DNA of 64,000 bases from Tribonema minus (Eukaryota; Sar; Xanthophyceae; Tribonematales; Tribonemataceae), in the NCBI GenBank assembly GCA_017506865.1, contig JAFCMP010000538.1, positions 496,001 to 560,000 of the forward strand, written 5' to 3'. The notes under the pieces were generated by a model that was not told the origin of the DNA, did no database searches, and saw only the letters and a program-made list of their open reading frames with translations. Both the position numbers and the translations under genes were made by a program. Below are positions 42,201 through 52,200 of the stretch, in pieces. Every line of letters starts with the position of its first letter. Positions within the stretch are counted from its first letter, which is position 1.

Positions 42201-45200
42201 GCAGATCAACAAAAAGGTGCTGGACATGGTGGGTGATGCCACCAAACTGGCGCCGCCGGCCGCGCGCAAACGGCTCGGCTCGGAGATGGCACTCGACGTC
42301 AAGGTCAGTTTAGATGTAACGTAGCGACTGGCACTTGAATTTGCGTGATGACATCAGCACCACATAGAGAGCAGGGGAGGGCGTGCAGCGCATCTCCCAT
42401 CATCAGCACCGCGTGCGATTTGCGCCATGCAGCGCAACATCAACTTGAGCTTTGAAAATGACGAGGACGCTCCGCGGTTCAGCGATCGCTGCCGCGGCCG
42501 GTGCGGGCCAATGTAACGATTGGCACCAGTCAGGTAACAGCCCCACGCCAGGGCTGCTCTGCCGAAAAACATGTGAGCAAACTCGCGCCGCCGGCCGCGC
42601 GCGAACGCCTAGGCTCGGCGATGGCGCTCGACGTCAACGTCGGTTCAAATGTAGCATAGCGACCGGCACCAATACAGCAACAGCACCACGCCAGAGCCGC
42701 TCTGGCTAAACATGAGCAACTCGCGCAGCCGGCCGCGCGCAAACGAATCGGCTCGGCGATGGCGCTTGACGTCAAGGTCAGTGTGGATGTGACGTAGCGA
42801 CTGGCACTCATGAAGTAGCAGCGCCACGCCAGGGCTGCTCTGCCGAAGTACGTGTGAGCAAACGCGCGCCGCCGCCGGCCGCGAGCGAACGCCTCGGCAC
42901 GGAGATGGCGCTCAACGTGAAGTTCAGTGAAATGTAGTGTAATGACTGGCACTAATAGTGTGACGTGGCCGCAGCAGAGCTGCTGTGGGTTGGCGTCAGA
43001 GTTAGGGTTAGGGTTGGGGTAAGCACGTTAGTATGAGCGCCCAGGTCAGCGTTAGGGGGGGTGGTATTTGGTGTAGGACGCCTAACCCTAATCCTAATCC
43101 TAACTTGCGCCGCCGCACTGCGACTGCGGGTCAGGGTTAGGGGTAGGGTAGGGTTAAAGTTAGGTTAGGGTTAGGTTTTGAATGCCTGGTGTCCAAGATG
43201 GCGCTTGACCCGAAGGTCAGGCGGCGCATGTGTGTGATGGGATTGGAGTTGAAATAGGGTTAGGTTTAGGATTAGGGTTAGGGTTAGGGTTAGGGTTAGA
43301 GGCAGCCTCATGGAGGATAGAGTTTTGATGGACTGGAATGCAAGGGCTGGCGGCGCGCCAGTGGCCCGCAAATGGTTGCCATTCACCCGTCTGTTGGGTA
43401 ACCCTAACCCTAACCCTAATCCTAACCCTACGCAATGCATACCAGTCACGCCACCTGCACCGGTCACTGTCAGCTGATGTGTACGCCTCCGAGGTATGTA
43501 TGCATGTATGTATGCATGTATGTATGTATGTATGTATGTATGTATGTACGTATACATGTTTGTAATGAAGATGGCGACACTCATGGCGCTCTGTGCTGGC
43601 AACGACAACACAATGTGCAGCAGGCGGACGGCGGAGAAAGCTGAGCACTGCCGCGATGCACATAGTATAGGCGAGAAATGGCCTAATAACGCGCCTGACA
43701 TGGGCACCCACGACACACGACCATCTGACGGACTCACGCCACAAATATCAATGTCATCCGTTACGCGACTGCTATGCCAGATGCACCAGGTGGAGGCGGA
43801 GAACGCGGAGCTCTGCCCCGAGTCGGAGAAGGCCGAGCGCGATCGCGTGCAACAACAAGTGACCTCATAACACACTTCGCCTTTGCATCTGCGACACGCA
43901 GCCGTTTGACAGACACAACCGCCGTTGCGCGCGCTATGACAGATGCACCAGGTTGAGGAGGAGAAAGCTGAGCTGCGCCGCGAGCTGGAGAGAAGGCCGA
44001 GCAGAGCACTGCCACGAGCTGTACACTATGAACAAGAAGTAGCCTAATAACACACTTCACCTTTGCGTCCGCGACACGCAGCCGTCTGACAGACACAAAC
44101 GCCATTGCACGTGCGACAGCAGATGCCAGGTGGAGGCGGATAAAGCTGAGCACTGCCGCGAGTCGGAGAAGGCAGAACGTGGCAGCGCGCAGCAGCAAAG
44201 TATAAGCAAGAAGTAGCCGACCAACACACTTCACCGTTGCGTCCACGACACGCAGGCATCTGACAGACACAAACGTCGCTGCACGCGCGACAAAAGATGC
44301 ACCAGGTGGAGGCGGAGAAGCGGAGCGCTGCCGCGAATTGTGTAGTATAGGCAAGAAGTAGCCTGATAACGTGCTGAAACTTTGGCACCCTTGACACACA
44401 GCAACCTGATGGACTCACACCACACATGCCAACGTCAGTCATGGCGTGAATGCCATGACAGATGCACCAGGTGGAGGCGGAGAAAGCTGAGCTGCGCCGC
44501 GATTTGCATCAGGCCTAGCGCGATCGCGTGCAGCAGCAAAGTATATGCAAGCAGTAGCCTAATAACGCGCCTACCTTCGCACCTTTAACACGCAGATGCA
44601 CCAGGTGGAGGCGGAGAAAGCGGAGCTCCGCCGCGAATCCGAAAAGGCCGAGCGCGATCGCGTGCAGCAGCTGGAGGCCGTCATTCACGCCGCGGCGCCT
44701 GACGCCGAAGCTGGCATCGCGCCAAGTGGCATCGACCACAAGGCCGCAGCGATGCTCGGCGAGAGCCTGCTGGAGCAGAAGGCCATGGAGGCCGTGGGGC
44801 ACAACGCTCAGGTCAGGATCAATGAAGAATGTTGAAGTTGACAAGTTGAACTGTTGAAGTTATTTGAAGTTAAAAATTGAAGTCAGCAATGCTCGGCAAA
44901 AGCCAGCTGGAGCAGAAGACCATGGAGGCCGTGGGTCACAACGCCCAGGATGGCAGGGTTAGCGAATAAGACCAAGTTGATGAAATTGAACTTACCAATT
45001 TTTAAACAGCTAAAAAACTGAAGTCGCGATGCTCGGCGAGAGCCTGCTAGAGCAGAAGGCCATGAAGGCCGCGGGGCACAGCGCTCAGGTTGGTACTATT
45101 GGCGAGGAAGTTGAAGCTGAAGCTGAATAACCAACTTCAATCAGGCTTAGCATTATTGGCTGAGTGAGAAAATAGCGGTCAAGCAGCCCAGAAATTGACA

Positions 45201-48200
45201 TTGCAGTCTGAACACAAGGGTTGTACTGAAGTACTTCCGAAGTAGGTGTTTGTCGCAGTAAGATTTTCTTACTGCGAAGGTGTGCAAGCTCGAATCTTAC
45301 TTGCATCAGATGGTCAGTTGGCAGCGCCGCAAGTCGTTGCGACAAGGCACACACCATGCACGAGCGCTGAAATGCTGCCCATATGTGCCATATGCCTGTA
45401 CATTGGCATGACGCGTGTTTGCACGGTACTGTAGTGCACATACACATTGTGTGTACAGCGTTTGTAAAGCGTATAAACTGCGCTGATTCACCCTCAAACC
45501 GCGCGTTTCGCCGCAACCGTATGCTCAGGTCAACAACACACGTCGCACATATGGCGTATACAGGCGTTAAATATACCCTCAAAACGCCTGTTTTGCCGCA
45601 ACCGTATCATCAGGTCAACAGCAAGGTCATGGATCTGGTGGGCGACGCCAACAAACTGGCGCCGCAGCACGCGCGCAAACGCCTCGGCTCCATCATGTCG
45701 CCGGGAAGCAAGGTGCGCATTGCAGTAGGGGAAGGGACAGGGTAGGTAGGGTATTGAAGTGGTTTTTGAAGCAAATTACAGGCCACAGCCCACGTGCTCC
45801 ATCATGTCGCCTGGGAGCAAGATGCGTTTGCGCGTGTGAGGGGTGGGTAGAAGCAGCTTTGCTCCGTAATGCCGCTGGACAACAAGGCGGGCATTGCAGA
45901 AAGGGGCGGGAGGGGGGGGGGGGGGGGGGGGGGGGGGCAGGGCAGGTGCAGGCTGCAACGTACAGGTACTGTGGGACGCCGCCTGCGCACAAGCTTTGCT
46001 CCAGGGCGTGCTGGGTGAGGGGGGCGAGGGTAGATGCGGTCGTGCAGTTCAAGTTGCAGTGCGCTGCAGGCAGCAACGCTCAGGTCGACGCCAGGCCGTG
46101 GAGAGAGATGGCGGAAGAGGTGATTGGGGCGGCGCTGCAGCCACCAGCCGCAGACACGTTTAGGGTTAGGGGTAGGGTTAGCGTCGGGGGTAGGGTTAGC
46201 GTGAGGGTTAGGGTCAGAGTTTGGAGCTCAAGGGGCTGACGCTGCAGCTACAGCCGCAAAAACAGTTGGCGTCCATTACCGCGTGTCTCTGTGCACCCAT
46301 GTGTAGTCTGTGCGACACGTCTTGGTGTCGTGTTGTGCAGGTATCGAGCATGTGTTGCATCGACAAGACCCGGGCGCCCAGTTCGAACTGCGATGAAAAC
46401 GCGGCCTTCGATGCCCGGCGCCTCGCCCTAACCCTAACCCTAACCCTAACCCTAAGCACGGACGCACGCTTGCGTTTACTGCCAGTTCCTAGGCTGTACC
46501 CAATTGCCTTCGGTGTGCGGTGACGATGCGTCATTTTGCACGCAGCCAGTGACCGTGCGCGTTGCTTCGCGTGCCCAGGGTAGGTGAGGGTATGGCATGC
46601 TTGTGCAAGTGCTTGTAACCCTAACCCTCACTCTAAGCTGTTCCCCGACCGCTGCAGCCTCCACATTCTACAGTAGTAGCCTGCCAGCTCGCACATAATG
46701 CAAGCCGGGCTAGGGTTAGGATTTAAGGGTAGGATAATCCATGGCTGTTAACTGGGGCAGTCATCACACGTACATTCATACATGCGTACTGCGTGTACCT
46801 CAGGCCCTGTAACCCTAACTCTGATTGATGTTGACCCGAATCTGAATTGTAACCCAGACATTCACGCAAGGCAGCAGCGGTCATGAGCTGACATAGGCGG
46901 GTGGGCTGTGCAGACCGTGACCCTTCACCAAAGCAGGGTTAGGGTTGGGGCTGAAGTTAGAGATGGGGTTAGGATTAGGGCTAGGGCTAAAGGCAGGCCA
47001 ACTGCTGCACAGCAGCGACGCACACCACCGCACCTATACATACACAGCACATATACAAGTGTACATGTACATGAAAGCGTACGAAGCACACGTACCCCCC
47101 CCCCCAACACACACACACACACCCTCCCCCCCCCCCCCCACACACACGCACACACCACTGAACCCCCCCCCTCTCCCCCCCCTCCCCCAATACACATACC
47201 CCTACCTACCCCCCCCCCCCCCCCAGGCCCAGCAGATCATCGCCGACATGGACGAAAAACAGCACGAGGCCGACGAAGCGGAGCGCGAGCGCCAGCGACA
47301 GTTACGAGCCGTCATCTCCATGGAGTCCCCGCCGCGCAGTGCGGGCATCGCGGCGATGGGCGTCGACCACAAGGCGGCAGCGCTCCTCGGCGACAAGTCG
47401 CTGGAGCAGCGCGCGCTGGAGTCCGTGAGCGTCAACGCTCAGGTAAGAGAGAAAATTGAGGTTAAGCATGAGTTGAAGTTGAGCACGGCGGCAGCGCTCC
47501 TCGGCGACAAGTCGCTGGAGCAGCGCGCGCTGGAGTCCGTGAGCGTCAACGCTCAGGTGTGTTGAATGAAGAAGTTGAAGTTGAAGTTGCGGTTGCGTAA
47601 GTGAATAAATTGAAGTTGAGCAGGGCGGCAGCGCTCCTCGGCGGCAAGTCGCTGGAGCAGCGCGCGCTCGAGTCCGTGAGCGTCAATGCGCAGGTAGTGG
47701 GATCAGCGAAGAAATTGAAGGTCAACAAGGAAAGAGGTCGACGTCCAACAACCAATGCAAACAGGCTGTACGATGTTGGTGATGGTGTGCACGGCGTATG
47801 CGGGGTACCTGACCCCCACTAGACTTGGCAAACAAACTCTCGAATAACAATCACGCCGACAGGTTTTCACGATGTCACCATTAGTGTATGCAACGTCTAT
47901 GCAGCGTATACCACCCTCAAGAGGATCAGCGAAGACATGCAAGTTGAACCAACACATTCGATCACGTTCTCTCGCGATTGACAATGGCGTGTGCGGCATA
48001 CGAACGGCATATACCGCCAGGATGAGCAAACAAGTTGAAGTCATGCAAGCACGCCCTATCGATAATGGTGCGTGCGCCGTATGTAAGGTGTGTGTATATG
48101 ATTACCCCCACCTAACCCTAACCCCACCTATGCGCAGATCAACAGCAAGGTCATGGGAATGGTCGGTGACGCCAACAAGCTGGCGCCGGCTCCCGCACGC

Positions 48201-49181
48201 AAGCGCCTCGGCTCCGTCATGTCCTCCGAGAAAAAGGTGCGCTTCGCGTGCGTGCGAGATGGGTAGGTAAGGTATCATGAGCCCGCGTCGGCGCCTGCGC
48301 GCAAGCTCCGCCATGTCCTCCGAGAAGAAGGTGCGTTTCGCGCGTGTGCAAGAGGGGGTGATGGGGTAGGTGAGGTATCATGAGCTGGCGGCGCCAGCGC
48401 CCGTGCGCAAGCGCCTCGGCTCAGTCATGTCCTCCGAGAGGTGCACTTCATGTGCGTGTGAGAGGGGTAGGTAAGGTATTGTGCGCTCGTGATGGATTCC
48501 GCAAGCAAGCGTCTTGGCTCCGTCATGTCATCTGAGAAGAAGGTGCGTTTTGCGCGCGTGCGTCCAAGAGGGGGCGGGGTAGGAAGGGTATCGTGTTCAA
48601 GCGCCGGCGCTCGCGCGCAGGTGCTTCGGTTTAGTTGACCTCCGTGACCTTATCCTGACCCTAATCCTGACTTTGACCCTAGCCTGACGCCCCCCTAACC
48701 CTAACCCTAACCCTAACCCTAACCCTGTAGAGCGACTTGTCGGGGCACATGGCGTGTGCAGGCGGCACGAGTGCTTACTAGTAGGGTTAGTGTTAGGGCT
48801 AGGGTTAGGGGTAGGGAGTGCGCTAAGAAATATCATCGTTGATGTCGCATGCCTAGGATCAGGGTTGGATAGGGTTAGGGCTAGGACTCGTAGGGTTAGG
48901 GTCAGGGTTACGCGCACCCCCCCCTGACTCTGCCACTGCCAAATGCTTATGGCGGCGCTGCTGCTGCAGTTGAACCTCGTGCATAGCTCAGCGTCAAGGT
49001 TAGGGTCAGGGTTAGGGTGAAATTTTGTGGACGCAAGCCAACAGCGAGGAGGGAGAGTGCGCTGCGTTCCTTGCGTCGTTGACGACGCAGGCGGAGCAAG
49101 CGTTGAAGACATCGAGGCAAAGCAGTGCTTTGCGCAGGCCGAGGCGGAGCCCGCGCCAGGGTATGTACATCATACTCTACT

Positions 49182-49212
<31 letters not shown>

Positions 49213-52200
49213 TATATATATGCCCCTACGTCAAGCGTCTTAGCTCCGTCATGTGTCCTCCGACAAGAAGGTGCGTTTTGCACGCATGCAAGAGGGGGCA
49301 GGGTAGTCAGGGCAACGTGTTCTAACGCCTGCGCTCTCGTGCAAGCGTCCTGGCTCCGTCGTGTGCTTCGAAAAGAAGGTGAGCGGCAGCGAAGGACGTG
49401 TGGAGGGGTGCAGCGGGGGGGGGGGGGGCAGGTGTCATTTGGGGGGGGGGGGGGGGGGGGGCTTCGCCATCTCTTGCCGAAGTCGGTTAACAGCGTGGGG
49501 GGTAGAAACCTACATGCCCACCTGGCCACACGCCGCGCGCCGCTTGCAAGCGCAGGCGGAGCAGGTGCGCGCGGACATTGAGGCGAAGCAGCGCGCGGAG
49601 GACGAGGCCGAGCGCGAGTGCCATACATACATACCCCAAATTACATGCATACCCCGAATTACATGTATACATGCGTACACCTGCACCAACACACGCATCT
49701 ACCCACCTACCTATCTACCCAGGCGGAGCAGGTGCGCGCGGATATCGAGGCAAAGCAGCGCGCGGAGGACGAGGCCGAGCGCGAGCGCCAGCGCCACCTG
49801 CAAACGGTCATCTCCATGGACGCTCCGGAGGTCAACGCAGGCATCGCGTCCACGGGCGTCGACCGCAAGGCGGCAGCGCTCCTCGGCGACAAGTCGCTGG
49901 AGCAGCGCGCGCTGGAGGCCGTGGGGCACAACGCTCAGGTAAAATAAGTTGAAGTTGATCAGTTGAAGCTGAAAAAGCTGAAGTTGAGCAAGGCGGCAGC
50001 GCTCCTCGGCGACAAGGCGCTGGAGCAGTGCGCGCTGGAGGCCGTGGGGCACAATGCTCAGGTATGTGGGTAGCAGAAAAGTTGAAGTTCAAAATAACCA
50101 TGAATAAACTTGAAGTTGGTGAGTTGAACTTAAAGAAGCTAAAGTTGAACAGTTGAAGTCAACGCTCCTCGGCGACGAGGCGCTGGAGCAGCACAACGCT
50201 CAGGTGGCGTAGGTAGGTAGGTCAGTGGGACTGAAAATGTGCGTTATGTAGGCGTACATTGGTGACTAGGTAGTAAGTAGTAGTATTACTGCTAGTGTTG
50301 TTGTTAGTATCTGGCTGCTGGTCACAACAATCAGGCACGCCGCCTGGCCTCCGGTGTTTGCCGTACAAGCGCCACGTTTTTGTGCCTTGCAAGCGACACT
50401 TTGCGCTGCTGCCCGCACTTGATGCCGCCGCTGCAAATGTGTTGGACTGACCATGTGCATTTTGTCGGCGTACTTCTTATCCCGGATGGAAGCAGTTCGG
50501 CCTAGCGCAAGCCACACGAGAGCTTAGGGCTAAGGTTAGGTTTAGGGTTAGGATTAGGGCTACCAAATGCCGCCCGTACACGGCGTGCGCGTATGCATTG
50601 TGTTGACTAGTATCACGACAGACATCTGTGCGGATGGTACCATACGCTCACAATGCCCGTACATACGGCGTACAAACTGCGCAAATGCCACTCTCAAGCG
50701 CGCGCGCGTTCGGTCGTAAGCGTACACACAGGTCAGCACAACGGTCGATGAGTCTCAATGCGCACTGCCGATCACTTCTAAATGACATCGCCATATGGCG
50801 TGCTGTACATGCGGCTGCGTCACGCTCACACGCGCGTTGCTTGCCGCCACCCTGCGCCCCGCTCCGCACGAAGGTCATGGAGTTGACTAGTTTTATGACA
50901 AACGCTTTGTGTGCATGAAACCATGCGCACATGATGGCGTGCAAACTGCGCAGACTCCGGCCGCTTTCAGGCGCGCGCGCTCTGTTGTAACCCTATGCAC
51001 AGGGCAACAAGAACGCCATGAAGGCAGCCGTTGTTCGCTTTGGGCAGCCCTCACACAGTGCTGCACCTGCGGCGAACATGCGGCACATGCCACTCTCAAG
51101 CGAGCGTGCGTTTTCCGTTGCAACCGTACGCACAGGTCAACAAGAAGGTCATGGAGATGGTGGGCGACGCCAACAAGCTGGCGCCGCAGCCCGCTCGCAA
51201 GCGCCTCGGCTCCGTCATGTCGGCGGAGATGAAGGTGCGTTTGCACATTTCAGGGGCGAGGGGTAGGTAGGGTAATGTGATACTTCAAGTAGTTTTTGAA
51301 GTCCGCATCCCGCACTCAAGCGCCTCGGCTCCGTCATGTCGCCAGAGATGAAGGTGCACGTTGCAGGAGGGGGAGGGGCAGGGTAGGTACAGGATTCAAG
51401 TGGTTTTGAAGTGAATCGCACGCCGCAGCGCGCAAGCGCCTCGGCTCCGTCATGTCGGCAGAGATGAAGGTTCGTTTGTGCGCGCGTGACTGGGCACAGC
51501 GGCAATGCACAAGGGGGATCGGGGGGCGGGGGGTGGGGGTATGTTTGATAGAAGTATGGCGGCAGACGCACGCACAGACACTCTCGAACCTCGCACCATT
51601 GAAGGAGAAATTTCTTTCTTCGCCGCGCCGCCGTCATCATCGTTTCACAGGAGGGTTCTGCCCCCTGTACATTTCATGAATTCTCGCTCAGGGCCCGAAA
51701 AAGCCCAGATGGCGGATGATTAGCTTGCAACCAGAACTTGTAAACAAACTGTCTTTGTGAACACCTTGAAGGTGTCTCAATGCGCGTTGCCGATCACTTC
51801 TAAACGACTGCACTTCTGCTGGCAGGTCGGGTATGTATGGTACGGCGGAAGACGCACACGCAGACACACAAACCTCCTATGACTGAAGAGTTTATTGTTT
51901 GTCGCGCCGCCGCGGTCATAGTTCACGGAAGGGGTCCCCACCCTGCAGTGTTTTTCCTGGCAGGTACGTGTGTGTTTAGTGTCAGGATTAGGGGTGGGGT
52001 CGCACTGACTTCACACTGCTTACTGTATATCCTCGCAGGCCGAGCAAGTGCGCGCAGACCTGGAGGCGCAGCGGCGGCGCGATAACCCCTGTTTTGCCCC
52101 CCTCCTTTTTCATTGCTGGCAAGCAGAGCGAGTGCGCGCACACCTACGCCAAAATGAGGGTTAAGATGAGAATCGCACTGACTCCACAATACCTACTGTA

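Noticed and set aside
43494..43565. Possible CRISPR-like or minisatellite array
   Set aside because: Simple GTAT/GTATGCAT microsatellite with no spacers; the genome is eukaryotic.
45240..45320. tRNA-like T-arm (GCTCGAATCTTAC)
   Set aside because: No acceptor, D or anticodon stem could be drawn around it; the pairing is explained by a simple hairpin next to it.
41009..51234. Reading every echo copy as a separate exon or pseudogene
   Set aside because: Copies are partial, always span one junction, and many have stops. One full-length exon per set gives a consistent phase-0 model with alternating 216/99-nt lengths.
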